Below are positions 1 to 9,880 of a stretch of 64,000 nt of DNA, in pieces. A program made the translations under genes and the position numbers. This DNA is from Campylobacter showae (lineage in GTDB: Bacteria; Campylobacterota; Campylobacteria; Campylobacterales; Campylobacteraceae): the NCBI RefSeq assembly GCF_900573985.1, contig NZ_UWOK01000001.1, positions 1,674,001-1,738,000 of the forward strand, read 5' to 3'. The notes beneath the pieces are model-generated. The model was not told the DNA's origin, did not search any database, and saw nothing but the letters and a program-made list of their open reading frames with translations. How positions within the stretch are numbered: position 1 is the first letter of the stretch; each line of letters starts with the position of its first letter.

Positions 1-267
1 CGTGCGGCGGAAATTTAGTAAATTTTACTTCAGTAGTCGTTTTTGTTTTTGGATCGAGGCGGAAATTTGATTTGTTATGCGCGGGTACGTAAATTTAGCG
101 GATTTGGCGGCGAAATTTGTTTGCACTTTTTAGAACGGCGGAGTGCAAATTTAGCAAATAGCCTCGTAAATTTACGCTCCGCAAATTTAACTTTATAGAT
201 GCGAGTTTAAATTTATCCCAAAAGCGGCTCCGCCGTAGCCAAGCGCCTAACGGGATTTGCCGTAAAT
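1..267. other. gene-free AAATTT-rich stretch
   Basis: No coding region is supported here. The stretch holds about ten copies of the hexamer AAATTT in roughly 260 bases, a density typical of the intergenic DNA in this window. No clear promoter or terminator is visible. Confidence 0.5.
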
Positions 268-765
268 TTACGCTATTACGATTAGCACGCCAAGCCCCTT
301 GTCGGCGGCATTTTGATAAAAGCTCAAAAGCCCGTTAAAATGCTCTTTTAGCTCGGCTTTGATATCTTCAAATTCGCTCTCATACTCCCATATCTCGGGA
401 TAGGTGCCAGCCTCGCCGAAATCTGTAAAATTTACGTTTGCCAAAAGCGCGCCAATGTCGGTACTCTGCATCGCTTTAGCTACGGCTTTTACGTCGTCTG
501 CGTCCACGTAAGATACCGCCTCGCTCCCCTCCTCGCCCGCCATGCCGCGTCCGAAAATCGCCCAACTAAGCGGGTTTGGCGTAGCAAAAATCTCACCCGC
601 GCTCATCGCTTCAAACATATTTTTGCCAGTTAGCGTTTTATGCATAGCGTCCCACATTTTATCCAGGTCGTATTCGCCCAGCGCCTCGACATCGTCGCCG
701 CCACCGTTTTTGATCGCCTCGATAACGTCTTGCATATAGGCGTAGTAGTGCGCGCTCATTCCCAT
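268..765 (-). CDS. DUF1877 (YfbM-like) family protein
   Basis: A 165-residue soluble acidic protein without signal peptide or membrane segment. The MGMSAHYYAY start, the central stretch with NPLSWAIFGRG and the EIWEYESEFEDI segment followed by a FNGLLSFY helix match my memory of DUF1877/YfbM proteins, whose biochemical role is unknown. An AAGGAGCGAAA ribosome site precedes the ATG. It is followed by about 230 bases of gene-free DNA before the asparaginase gene on the same strand, so it is probably a single-gene unit. The family call is moderately sure; no function is inferred. Confidence 0.6.
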   Translation of the reverse strand: MGMSAHYYAYMQDVIEAIKNGGGDDVEALGEYDLDKMWDAMHKTLTGKNMFEAMSAGEIFATPNPLSWAIFGRGMAGEEGSEAVSYVDADDVKAVAKAMQSTDIGALLANVNFTDFGEAGTYPEIWEYESEFEDIKAELKEHFNGLLSFYQNAADKGLGVLIVIA

Positions 766-996
766 TTTCGCTCCTTAAATTTAAAACAAAAATTATACCG
801 AACGATAGCTAAAATTTACGCTTGCAAATCGCCGTTTAGCGCGTAAATTTTAAACGCAAATTTAAGATAAATTCGTCGCAGCAAAAGCCGCCGAAAAAGG
901 AAATTTACAAAAGAGACGGCGGACTATAAATTTAACAAATCCGCCGTAATATTAAATAAGTGCAAATATCGCGAGATATCCGCTCAAACTCAAATT

Positions 997-2076
<1,080 letters not shown>

Positions 2077-2126
2077 TTAGCGTTTATTGCTTAAATTTAT
2101 TATTAATTATTAATTTTTATTTTCAG

Positions 2127-2462
2127 TTAAATAATCCTAATAAGCGTCATATATATCGCCGTCGAAGCCGCGATACTAAGCAGGGTATTTTTAAATTTCA
2201 GATGAATTAAAACCGCGCTAAAAACGGCTAGTGCTTCGTTTAGTCCGTACGGATAAACGTCAAATTTGATGTCCTTTAGCCCGTAGCACACCAAGACGAC
2301 CATTATCATCAGTCCCATGTGTCGCTCCACGGCCGTTAGCCACGGACGCGGTTTATAGTTTTTGATGACGTAAAACGGCGCGGCACGCGTCAAAAAGGTC
2401 GCAAACGCGCTTAGCAAAACGGCGGCGAATATCATCCACTCGCTAGAACTCACGCCTATCAA
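2127..2462 (-). CDS. azlD: AzlD-type small subunit of branched-chain amino acid exporter
   Basis: A 111-residue, very hydrophobic protein with about four membrane segments. It has the family pattern of an N-terminal helix ending in FLTRAAPFYV and a following RPWLTAVERHMGLMIMVVLVCYGL stretch. AzlD is the small partner of AzlC, and the pair exports branched-chain and related amino acids. Its start overlaps the end of azlC by 4 bases, so the two are translationally coupled and probably form one complex. Confidence 0.8.
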   Translation of the reverse strand: MIGVSSSEWMIFAAVLLSAFATFLTRAAPFYVIKNYKPRPWLTAVERHMGLMIMVVLVCYGLKDIKFDVYPYGLNEALAVFSAVLIHLKFKNTLLSIAASTAIYMTLIRII

Positions 2463-3121
2463 AGCTTATCCTTAAAAACTAAAATAAAAATAAAGCAAAG
2501 CGCCATCGAGCCTACCAGCATCGCTTTAGCAGGCATGAGCGCTACGCCGGCGACTCCAAACAAGGACGCAGCACCCAGCACTTTATAGTTCTTATCGTTT
2601 TTAAACATCTCCATCACAATCACGATAAAAAGCGCCGTCAAGCTAAACTCAAGCCCGCTCGTATCGACCCTAATAAGCTCGCCGGCTAGGCATCCGACCG
2701 CCGTACCCGCCGCCCAGTAAAACCACGAGAGCAAATTTAAACGCGTAAAAACATAGCTACGCTCCGCCGCGTCCGTGATTTTGAGCGCCTTAAATATCGC
2801 AAAAGTTTCGTCCGTGAGAGTCGCGATATTAAAAAGGCGAAATTTGAGATCTTTGTACTCTTTTAAAAGTGCGAGTCCGTAAAAAGTATGACGTAAATTT
2901 ACGAGGTAGCTCACGATAAAAACCTCTAAAAGCCCCGTGCCCGCGCTAAAAAGCGAGAGCATCATAAACTGCGCCGCGCCGCCGTATGCTAGCGTGCTAA
3001 GAGCGATGGCGATAAATGCGCTAACGCCCATGCTTTTAGCCAGTATCCCAAAAGCGACGCCGAGGGGAAAATAGCCCATAAATATCGGAACGCTAAGCTT
3101 AAAAACGTAACTAAAATGCAA
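2459..3121 (-). CDS. azlC: AzlC-type large subunit of branched-chain amino acid exporter
   Basis: A 220-residue inner-membrane protein with several membrane segments. The family signature is visible: a GYFPLGVAFGILA block near residue 15, an AQFMMLSLFSAG segment near residue 50, and the LVNLRHTFYGLAL motif near residue 75. It should act with AzlD, whose start overlaps its end by 4 bases. Substrate specificity cannot be told from sequence. No dedicated Lrp/AsnC regulator lies next to the pair. Confidence 0.85.
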   Translation of the reverse strand: MHFSYVFKLSVPIFMGYFPLGVAFGILAKSMGVSAFIAIALSTLAYGGAAQFMMLSLFSAGTGLLEVFIVSYLVNLRHTFYGLALLKEYKDLKFRLFNIATLTDETFAIFKALKITDAAERSYVFTRLNLLSWFYWAAGTAVGCLAGELIRVDTSGLEFSLTALFIVIVMEMFKNDKNYKVLGAASLFGVAGVALMPAKAMLVGSMALCFIFILVFKDKL

Positions 3122-3316
3122 AAATTTTCCTTAATAAAAGCGCGATGATAGCTAAAATTTTAATAAATTTGGATAAAGGCGGCGATTTGAGCAAATTTGA
3201 GCCAACACGCTGTGGGCAAATTTAACCAGACTAAATTTAGCGTTTAGTATAAAATTATCCGCATTTTAATAATAAATCTTATAAAATAGCGTTAAATTTT
3301 TTATAGGAGCAAAAGC

Positions 3317-4108
3317 ATGAAAAAAATAGTCATAACAGTAGCCTGCGGGATGGTTTTGTTTGCAGCGGGCGATAATATAGAGGTGCTACAAAAAGCTTGC
3401 GATAGTGGAAATGCAAAAAGTTGCGCAGCTGTCGGGCTTTTATATGAAAAAGGTCAAGGCTTAGAACAAGACTACAAAAAAGCTAGAGAACTATTTTTTA
3501 AAGCTTGCGATTTGGGAGGAGCAATAATGTGCAGTGCTTTAGGTTTTGCATATGAGACAGGCCAAGACGTAAAACAAGACTACAAAAAAGCTAGCGAACT
3601 ATACTCTAAAGCTTGCGATATGAGAGATGCAAACGCTTGCGAAGCTCTTGGACTCTTATATAACGACGGTAAAGGTATAAAGCAGAACCATAAAAAAGCT
3701 AGTGAGCTATTTTCTAAAGCTTGTGATATAGGAGATGCGATGGGCTGCTATAATCTCGGGGTTTTATATAATGAAGGTAATGGCGTAAAGCAAGACTATA
3801 AAAAAGCTAGAGAGCTATACTCTAAGGCTTGTGATATGAAAAATGCGATGGGTTGCTATAATCTTGGGAATTTATACTCTAGTGGACAAGGCGTAAAGCA
3901 AGACTATAAAAAAGCTAGAGAGCTATACTCTAAGGCTTGTGATATTGGACATGTAGACGGCTGCTATAATCTAGGAGTTTTATATCTTAACGGCCAAGGA
4001 GTAAGGCAAGATAAAAGAAGGGCAAAAGAGTATTTCGGTAAGGCTTGCGACATGGGAGAGCAAGGCGGTTGTGATTGGTATAAAAAACTAAACGAGCAAG
4101 GATGGTGA
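3317..4108 (+). CDS. secreted Sel1-repeat protein (Hcp-like, cysteine-rich)
   Basis: A 263-residue protein with a short Sec signal peptide (about 18 residues) followed by six Sel1-like repeats of 36 residues and a partial seventh. Each repeat carries a cysteine pair spaced C-x7-C, as in the disulfide-stapled Helicobacter cysteine-rich proteins, so a periplasmic or secreted solenoid is expected. These proteins bind partners or cell-wall ligands; the ligand cannot be inferred. A TAGGAGC ribosome site precedes the ATG. Repeats four and five are nearly identical at DNA level: a 56-base perfect repeat at 3782-3837 and 3890-3945, offset 108 bases (36 codons), which would allow repeat-number change by recombination. 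Confidence 0.85.
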   Translation: MKKIVITVACGMVLFAAGDNIEVLQKACDSGNAKSCAAVGLLYEKGQGLEQDYKKARELFFKACDLGGAIMCSALGFAYETGQDVKQDYKKASELYSKACDMRDANACEALGLLYNDGKGIKQNHKKASELFSKACDIGDAMGCYNLGVLYNEGNGVKQDYKKARELYSKACDMKNAMGCYNLGNLYSSGQGVKQDYKKARELYSKACDIGHVDGCYNLGVLYLNGQGVRQDKRRAKEYFGKACDMGEQGGCDWYKKLNEQGW

Positions 4109-4377
4109 GATAGGATGCTAAAAGGCGGTAAATCAAGATAAATTTAGCCGCCTTTGCGCCTCGCAAACAAAAACCGCGGCGTCCGCAATATTTAGCCTAA
4201 ATTTTACTCAAATTTAGCTTTCGCTAGTCGCAGCGTAAAAACCGCTAAATTTGGCCTAAATTTAGCCCCAGCCCGCCAAAAAACGGCAAAAGCGGGCAAA
4301 ATTTAAAAAGCCGCCCGCTCCGTCAAATTTACAAAGCAAATCTCAGACTAGGCGGCTAAATTTAACCTATGTTAGGG

Positions 4378-5166
4378 CTATCTCTTTAGGCTATTTACGA
4401 TCGAGAGCATATCGTCGCTCGTTGTGATCGCCTTTGAGTTTGCTTCGTACGCGCGCTGACCCGTGATGAGGTCGGTCATCTCTTCGACCAGTTGCACGTT
4501 ACTCATCTCGACGAATCCCTGCCTGATCGTACCCAGACCGTCAAGACCCGCCGTACCGACTACGACCTCGCCGCTAGAGCCAGTCGGCAGATAGAGGTTG
4601 TCGCCCATGGAGTGTAGGCCTGCAGGGTTGATAAAATTTGCTAGCTCGATACGGCCTACCTGCGTCATCTCGGTGTTGCCCGGTTGCAATACTGAGACGG
4701 TGCCGTCGGTACCCACCGAAACCTGCGTGGCGTCGGCCGGGATAGTCATCTGAGGCTGGAGCACGTAGCCGTCGGAGTTTACGATCGTACCCTCGCTATC
4801 TAGTTTAAAGGCGCCGTTTCTAGTGTACGCCGTCGTACCGTCCGGAAGCTGCACCTGGAAAAAGCCGTTACCCGCGATAACCATATCGAGATTGTTGCTC
4901 GTTTCTTTAAAATAACCTTGCGAAAATATCTTCGTTATCGCCGTCGGACGCGCACCTAGACCAACCTCGATACCCGTCGGGCTTTTTGTCGTGGCACTAG
5001 TTGCCGTGCCTGCATACTCCATGACCTGATACATCAGATCGGCAAACTCGGCGCGGTTTTTCTTATAGCCGATAGTGTTTACGTTTGCGATATTGTGCGA
5101 CGTAACGTCGATCTGGGTTTGTTGGGCGATCATGCCGGTGGCGGCGGAATAAATAGACCTCATCAT
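4378..5166 (-). CDS. flgG: flagellar distal rod protein FlgG
   Basis: Builds the distal rod of the flagellar basal body in the periplasm. The 262-residue protein has the N-terminal rod/hook signature (MMRSIYSAATGMIAQQ, then DVTSHNIANVNTIGYK) and the matching C-terminal block (VQLVEEMTDLITGQRAYEAN, then a TSDDMLSIVN segment) used for axial polymerisation. Length is exactly that expected for FlgG. It follows the paralogue at 5751-6563 on the same strand, but a gap of about 580 bases holding hairpin repeats separates them, so a promoter of its own is possible. The first codons are ATG ATG; either may be used. Confidence 0.93.
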   Translation of the reverse strand: MMRSIYSAATGMIAQQTQIDVTSHNIANVNTIGYKKNRAEFADLMYQVMEYAGTATSATTKSPTGIEVGLGARPTAITKIFSQGYFKETSNNLDMVIAGNGFFQVQLPDGTTAYTRNGAFKLDSEGTIVNSDGYVLQPQMTIPADATQVSVGTDGTVSVLQPGNTEMTQVGRIELANFINPAGLHSMGDNLYLPTGSSGEVVVGTAGLDGLGTIRQGFVEMSNVQLVEEMTDLITGQRAYEANSKAITTSDDMLSIVNSLKR

Positions 5167-5750
5167 TTCATTTTCCTCTTTCTACAGGCGCGTCGCGCTT
5201 TGGTTTTATACGTCGTTGTGTTTTATTTTGACTTCGGTCACATACGCTCAGTATGCTCCCTTGTCAAAATAAAACCTACCTCGTCTAATCCGCAAATCGC
5301 TTCCGCTTAGTCATTACCTTAGCTTTGAGCGCCTTATCTTTAATTTGTTAATTTGTTTAATTTGCAAAAAATATTCCAAATTTGCAGTCTTAAATTTTAC
5401 GCTTTTGCATAAAACCGTCGCCGACTGTTTTTATGCCTGGCGAGCGTCTAAAATTTACAAATTCAGCGCGATTTCTCGCATTTCTTAACTATTTAGCAAA
5501 AGACGTTCCAAATTTGCAAATTTGGGAAAATTTGAAAATATTTTGGTGGAAGTATTTTGAATTTATATTAGCGGCAGGGTTTTTAATATATAGCGATTTA
5601 TGTTTATTAAAATTTAAAAACCTTAGCGGAAATATCTTTGAGCGGATTTGCGAGTTGTGCAAATTTTTACGAACGAGACTAGGCACGTAGCCTGTCGCCG
5701 CTAGTAAAAATTAAATCTCTCGCAAATACGTCAAAGAGATAACGCTAAAT
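5167..5750. other. gene-free region between the two rod genes
   Basis: Short open frames exist on both strands here (5433-5690 and its antisense) but they are AT-rich, lack ribosome sites and resemble no family. The notable content is the hairpin repeat at 5205-5310. The rest is AAATTT-rich sequence without a clear signal. Confidence 0.5.
5205..5310. repeat. large hairpin repeat, copy 1 (upstream of flgG)
   Basis: A 13-base perfect inverted repeat (arms 5220-5232 and 5263-5275) encloses an inner 5-base stem (5241-5245 with 5251-5255). The core CTTCGGTCAC, the CCTCGTCT after the right arm and CTTCCGCTT further on recur in the same order at 6740-6842, upstream of the other rod gene. This suggests a dispersed REP-like element. 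It could also act as an RNA structure in the flgG leader when transcribed leftward. Confidence 0.55.
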
Positions 5751-6563
5751 TTAGACTTTCATGTTAGCAAGCTTACTTATAGCTTCCTGATTTAGATCAT
5801 CCATATGGCTCGTCATCACCTTTTGATACATCTCGACAAAGCGCTGCGTCTCGATGAGTCCGACCATCTCGGTCACGGCATTTACGTTGGAGATTTGAGT
5901 GTATTTCCACGCGACCGCGTCTATCTCGCCACCCACGTCTTCAAGCTCCTTTAAATTCGGCAAAACATAGAGATTATCGCCCTCTTTAGTTAGATTTCGT
6001 ATCTCTTTTGGCTGCGCGATATAAAGTCTAGCTAGCGGCTCCTCGTTTGAGTAGAGATTGCCGTTTTTATCTGCGGAAAATCGCTCGCCCTGCGGGATTT
6101 GGATACCTTGAAAATTATTCGTAAAATAATCGCTCGGCAGCACCTTGTAGCCCTCTTTGGTTACCAAAAATCCGTCCTCGTCGAGATTAAACGAGCCGTT
6201 TTTAGTTAGGCGCACGTCGCCGGGCTTTACCTCAACTAGGAAAAATAGATCCTCTCGCTTCATTGCAAAGTCAAGGTCGTTGTTTGAAAATTTAAGTCCG
6301 CCCTGGCTAAAATCCACGTATTGCTCCGAAATTTGCGGCACTCTATCGATAGTTCTGTTTAGAAATTTGGCCGCGTCCTTCGTGTGATTTTCTATCGGTA
6401 ACTCGTCGCGGTACTCTTTAAAAATCCTCTCAAAATCACCCACTACAACGTCGTCGCGCTTAAAACCGATAGTATTTATGTTGGCAAGGTTGTTTGCGAT
6501 GACGTCTAGGCGGTTAAACTGCGTCACCATGGCGCCGGTTGCTTGGTAGTAGCCGTTGTTCAT
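5751..6563 (-). CDS. flgG2: flagellar proximal/distal rod protein (FlgG2, FlgF-type)
   Basis: A 270-residue paralogue of FlgG. The N-terminus (YYQATGAMVTQFNRLDVIAN, then NLANINTIGFKRD) and C-terminus (SNVNAVTEMVGLIETQRFVE) are the paired rod/hook signatures. In campylobacters two flgG-like genes sit next to each other (flgG2 then flgG) and the first is the functional FlgF-type rod protein; the order here matches. It is more divergent in the middle than FlgG. Upstream lies an unusual 23-base perfect inverted repeat, and a second large hairpin lies further out. Confidence 0.88.
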   Translation of the reverse strand: MNNGYYQATGAMVTQFNRLDVIANNLANINTIGFKRDDVVVGDFERIFKEYRDELPIENHTKDAAKFLNRTIDRVPQISEQYVDFSQGGLKFSNNDLDFAMKREDLFFLVEVKPGDVRLTKNGSFNLDEDGFLVTKEGYKVLPSDYFTNNFQGIQIPQGERFSADKNGNLYSNEEPLARLYIAQPKEIRNLTKEGDNLYVLPNLKELEDVGGEIDAVAWKYTQISNVNAVTEMVGLIETQRFVEMYQKVMTSHMDDLNQEAISKLANMKV

Positions 6564-6591
6564 TTACTTTTCCTTATTTTGGCGACTCGTC

Positions 6592-6692
6592 TCGTGAGCG
6601 TCTTTGAATGTGTTTGCTAAAATTTAGCTCGGCAGGCCACTCCGCCTAGCCTACGCAAAATTTTAGCAAACACATTCAAATCCATCTCACGA
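6592..6692. repeat. long inverted repeat (23-bp perfect arms) upstream of flgG2
   Basis: Arms 6603-6625 and 6658-6680 are perfect 23-base complements built around TGTTTGCTAAAATTT, with a 32-base loop. Outer 7-base arms (6592-6598 with 6686-6692) extend the stem after a short mismatch. It starts about 30 bases upstream of the flgG2 start codon. It could be a terminator-like or cruciform element, or the remnant of a small mobile palindrome. Confidence 0.7.
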
Positions 6693-6739
6693 TACTTCGC
6701 CTATTTCATTAAATTTATGCGCGTATCTTGAGCGCATAC

Positions 6740-6842
6740 TTCGTTGGTTTTTTGCTCAGCTTCGGTTACGTATCATATATACGCGCCCTCGCCTCGCAAA
6801 AATCCGCCTCGTCTGCGTCACAAGCTACTTCCGCTTGCTTTA
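6740..6842. repeat. large hairpin repeat, copy 2
   Basis: Same layout as 5205-5310: CTTCGGTTAC core with an inner stem (CGTAT..ATACG), flanking arms TTTTTGC (6749-6755) and GCAAAAA (6796-6802), then CCTCGTCT and ACTTCCGCTT in the same order and spacing. Arm sequences differ between the copies while pairing is kept, which looks like selection on structure. Confidence 0.45.
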
Positions 6843-6960
6843 TTGAGTGTTAAGTAGCAACTTTCGTTCCAAATTAAATTTAATAAAATTTTCAGTAAAT
6901 TTAGCCTACTTAAAAGTGCCCGAATAATCGTATTTTTATTAATATTTAAAGAAGTTTGGG

Positions 6961-6966
6961 TATAAT
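6961..6966 (+). promoter_or_regulatory. sigma-70 -10 box of rpoD
   Basis: A perfect TATAAT preceded by TTTGGG lies 31 bases before the rpoD start, with an AAGAAGGAA ribosome site between them. Campylobacter promoters commonly have a good -10 and no conserved -35, which fits. Confidence 0.55.
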
Positions 6967-6997
6967 CCTCGTTTTCTACAAAAAGAAGGAATCCCAA

Positions 6998-8881
6998 ATG
7001 AGTACCGCAAAAAAAGAGGCATTGTCGCTCATAGAAGAGCTTTTCAAAGAAAATGCCAAAGGCTATATCACTTACGAAAAACTTGTTAAATTTCTAGACA
7101 AAGCGCCGACGGCAGCGATAGCAAAAAAACTGGAATCGCTGGCAAAAGAAAATAAAGTCCAGCTCATAACCTCGGCTGAAATCGCAAAAATGCGCAACAT
7201 CGAAGATGCTAAAAAGCGCCGCGAGGAGCTGGCCAAACTAGCCGACGACAATCTGGAAGAAGAATTTGACCTCGCCAGCGAAACCGATCTGCTCGAGTGG
7301 TCGCGCTCGGATAGTCCCGTGCGTATGTACCTACGCGAAATGGGTCAAATCGCACTACTAACCAAAGAGGAAGAAGTAGAAATCAGCAAAAAAATCGAGC
7401 TTGGCGAAGATATCATCATCGACGCGTTTTGCTCGGTACCATACCTTATCGATTTTATTCTTGACTACAAAGAGCCGCTTATAAACCGCGAACGCCGCGT
7501 AAAAGAGCTTTTTAGAAGCTTTGACGACGAAGGTGAGGAAGGTAGCGAAGAGGTCGAAGAAGAGGAGGAAAACGAAGAAGTCGAGGATGATGTCGAGGAA
7601 GGCGAAGAGAAAGAAGCCAAGCCAAAAAAACACAATAAAAAAGACGACAAACGAGCTGAAAAAGTGATCGAGAGTTTTAAAGCGCTCGAAAAGGCCAAAA
7701 AAGAGTGGCTAAAAACTGCAAATAAACAAAACGAAGTAGAGACTGATGATGAGTTTTTAGCAAAGATAACGCTTGCGTTTAAAAAGAAAATTTTAAAAGA
7801 CAAGCTAATGGATTTAGGGCCTACTAGTAAGCTCATAACCGAGATCGTAAAGTCTATGGAAACAGCGCTAAAGAGCGACGATGAATTTGATAGAGAACTC
7901 AAAAGACTCGAGTATAAGCTACCTATGTTTAGCGACGAGCTAAAGAAAAATCACAAGTCGATCCTAAAAGATATCATCAAGCTCAGCAAAGAAGATATAA
8001 TCGCGCGAGTGCCCGAGGCTACGATGGTATCAACCTACGTGGAGATCAAAAAGCTATTTGCGACCAAGGAAGCGAGCAAGAGCGGATTTAACCTCGATCC
8101 AGTACTTTTAAAGGAAATTTTAGAGCAGATCAAACGCGGCAAAAAGATATCCGACGAAGCAAAAGCTAGGATGGCAAAATCAAATTTACGCCTAGTCGTA
8201 AGCATCGCCAAGCGCTACACGAACCGCGGTTTGCCGTTTTTAGACTTGATTCAAGAGGGTAATATCGGGCTAATGAAAGCGGTCGATAAATTTGAATATA
8301 AAAAAGGGTATAAATTTTCGACCTATGCGACGTGGTGGATACGTCAGGCTATTAGCCGTGCTATCGCCGATCAAGCCCGCACTATACGCATACCTATCCA
8401 TATGATAGAAACGATAAACCGTATCAACAAAATCAACCGAAAATACCTACAAGAAGAAGGCAAAGAGCCGGATATAAACGTAATCGCAGCCGAGGTCGGA
8501 CTAAGCGCGGACAAGATAAAACAGGTCATCAAAATCACAAAAGAGCCTATCAGTCTAGAAGCCCCTATCGGCAACGAAGACGACGGTAAATTTGGAGATT
8601 TCGTCGAGGACAGAAGCTCTCTAAGCCCTATGGATCACATCCTAAAAAACGACCTCAAAGAGCAGATTGACGAAGTCCTAGACCAGCTAAACGAGCGCGA
8701 AAAAGCCGTCATCAGGATGAGGTTCGGCCTGCTCGACGACGAGAGCGACCGCACGCTAGAAGAGATCGGCAAGGAGCTAAACGTAACCCGCGAGCGCGTA
8801 CGCCAGATCGAAAGCTCTGCTATCAAAAAACTAAAACACCCAAAAGTCGGTAGAAAACTCAAAAACTACATCGAGGGCTAA
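6998..8881 (+). CDS. rpoD: housekeeping sigma factor RpoD (sigma-70)
   Basis: The principal sigma subunit of RNA polymerase. I place the start at 6998 (MSTAKKEAL) because AAGAAGGAA sits just upstream; an earlier in-frame ATG at 6956 overlaps the promoter. The product has 627 residues. Visible parts are region 1.1 at the N-terminus, region 1.2 ([20 protein letters not shown]), a long acidic low-complexity insert rich in Glu/Asp followed by Lys in the non-conserved region, region 2 ([12 protein letters not shown], then [19 protein letters not shown] and [14 protein letters not shown]), region 3, and region 4 ending in [20 protein letters not shown]. It is monocistronic with its own TATAAT. Confidence 0.97.
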   Translation: MSTAKKEALSLIEELFKENAKGYITYEKLVKFLDKAPTAAIAKKLESLAKENKVQLITSAEIAKMRNIEDAKKRREELAKLADDNLEEEFDLASETDLLEWSRSDSPVRMYLREMGQIALLTKEEEVEISKKIELGEDIIIDAFCSVPYLIDFILDYKEPLINRERRVKELFRSFDDEGEEGSEEVEEEEENEEVEDDVEEGEEKEAKPKKHNKKDDKRAEKVIESFKALEKAKKEWLKTANKQNEVETDDEFLAKITLAFKKKILKDKLMDLGPTSKLITEIVKSMETALKSDDEFDRELKRLEYKLPMFSDELKKNHKSILKDIIKLSKEDIIARVPEATMVSTYVEIKKLFATKEASKSGFNLDPVLLKEILEQIKRGKKISDEAKARMAKSNLRLVVSIAKRYTNRGLPFLDLIQEGNIGLMKAVDKFEYKKGYKFSTYATWWIRQAISRAIADQARTIRIPIHMIETINRINKINRKYLQEEGKEPDINVIAAEVGLSADKIKQVIKITKEPISLEAPIGNEDDGKFGDFVEDRSSLSPMDHILKNDLKEQIDEVLDQLNEREKAVIRMRFGLLDDESDRTLEEIGKELNVTRERVRQIESSAIKKLKHPKVGRKLKNYIEG

Positions 8882-8954
8882 ATTTAGCCCTCCTTTTTCA
8901 ACAGATTAACGCAAAAACCAACTATCAAATTTAAAGAAAAATCCAAAAGCAAAG

Positions 8955-9650
8955 ATGGATCAGCAACTCCTAGCTGAGATAAAATTCCGCGGCATAGCTT
9001 CTAATATTTTACTAATCGGCGACTGTATGTCTATTTGGATTTTGTGCGAATTTTGCAGCCGCGTTTCGCTGGCTGGTTTCTTGACCGCCATATTTTTTAT
9101 TTGCCTTGTCTTTCTTGCGTCGATGATTTTTAGGCTTCTTGCCGCTAGACAAATCTCCAAACTCTCCGCAAGCAAACTTTTTACCAAAACCTTCTCCGCG
9201 TTAGTCACGGCGGCGCTACTATCGATTTTATGGCTATCTATGGCATTGTATTCGGTAAGTCAAGTCGGATTTGGTGCGGTAGAGTATGCCGCGGCACAGA
9301 TTTGAGGCTCTTTTGTTGACAATGCTTATGCCATAATCGGAGCAGTCGCAAATAATTTTTTAAATACGCAAGGCACTCCTCTTACGATATTTCTTACTAT
9401 AGACTCTATTCTAACTATCTACTTTTGGTTTATGCTTGGCACGTCGTATTACCCACTCGGCAAATATATGCAAAGTAAATTTTTCTACTTCTGCGCCAGC
9501 TTAGCCTTTATACGCACAGCGCTTTAGCTTATCTATATTTCGCCACTTAAAGGTTCAGTAACTCCATATGCACTGCTTACGATAGCGATCTTGATCCAAC
9601 TTTGCGAACTAGCGACTTGGACTAAAATCAAAAACATCGCTCTTGCGTAG
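8955..9650 (+). pseudogene. decayed multi-pass membrane protein (two in-frame stops)
   Basis: The frame is open from ATG 8955 to TGA 9303-9305, then stays in the same frame through TAG 9525-9527 to TAG 9648-9650, and all three segments encode membrane-type sequence. A TGG-to-TGA change at 9303 and a CAG-to-TAG change at 9525 would each explain one stop. The restored protein of about 231 residues has five or so membrane segments. Its landmarks match the membrane family described at 12985, 14330, 33610 and 35007: an N-terminal AEIKFRGI, a first SKLFTKTF segment and a terminal LATWTKIK. Expression of the 116-residue N-terminal piece cannot be excluded. Confidence 0.7.
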
Positions 9651-9808
9651 TCTTAAAATTTATAAATTTCAAATTTCATCGCAGCTACCACGCTTGCCGT
9701 TTCGCTAAATTTATCAAAAACTACACCAATGCCGCCCCTCAATTTTACCCGCAAAACAAAACCTGCAAATTTATAATAAATTCATCACCATTTTTGTAAT
9801 ATACTACT

Positions 9809-9854
9809 ATTTATTTATGGGTTAAAAATACCAATTTTAAGCCAATAAATAAAT
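9809..9854. promoter_or_regulatory. long operator-like dyad before the FecBCD-type operon
   Basis: Arms 9809-9827 and 9835-9854 are near-perfect inverted complements of 19-20 bases (ATTTATTTAT then GG/TTAAAA, with one gap and one mismatch) around the 7-base spacer ATACCAA. The right arm runs into a TATAAT at 9854-9859, 27 bases before the aaggaaaaaac-ATG of the operon. The dyad covers where a -35 would be. That position suits a repressor site, perhaps for a metal or redox regulator, though no Fur-box consensus is obvious. Confidence 0.55.
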
Positions 9855-9880
9855 ATAATTTAAAAACTTAAGGAAAAAAC

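Noticed and set aside
5433..5690. Opposing short frames in the flgG-flgG2 gap
   Set aside because: Low-complexity AT-rich translations on both strands, no ribosome site and no recognisable features.
7500..7680. Acidic insert in RpoD as a novel domain
   Set aside because: Acidic low-complexity sequence in the non-conserved region between 1.2 and 2 is common in sigma-70 proteins.
7465..7902. Open frame opposite rpoD
   Set aside because: Ser-rich shadow of the acidic RpoD insert; rpoD is certain on the other strand.
9303..9305. TGA read as Trp or selenocysteine
   Set aside because: A second in-frame stop (TAG) follows, no SECIS-like hairpin is seen, and TGA ends many normal genes in the window.
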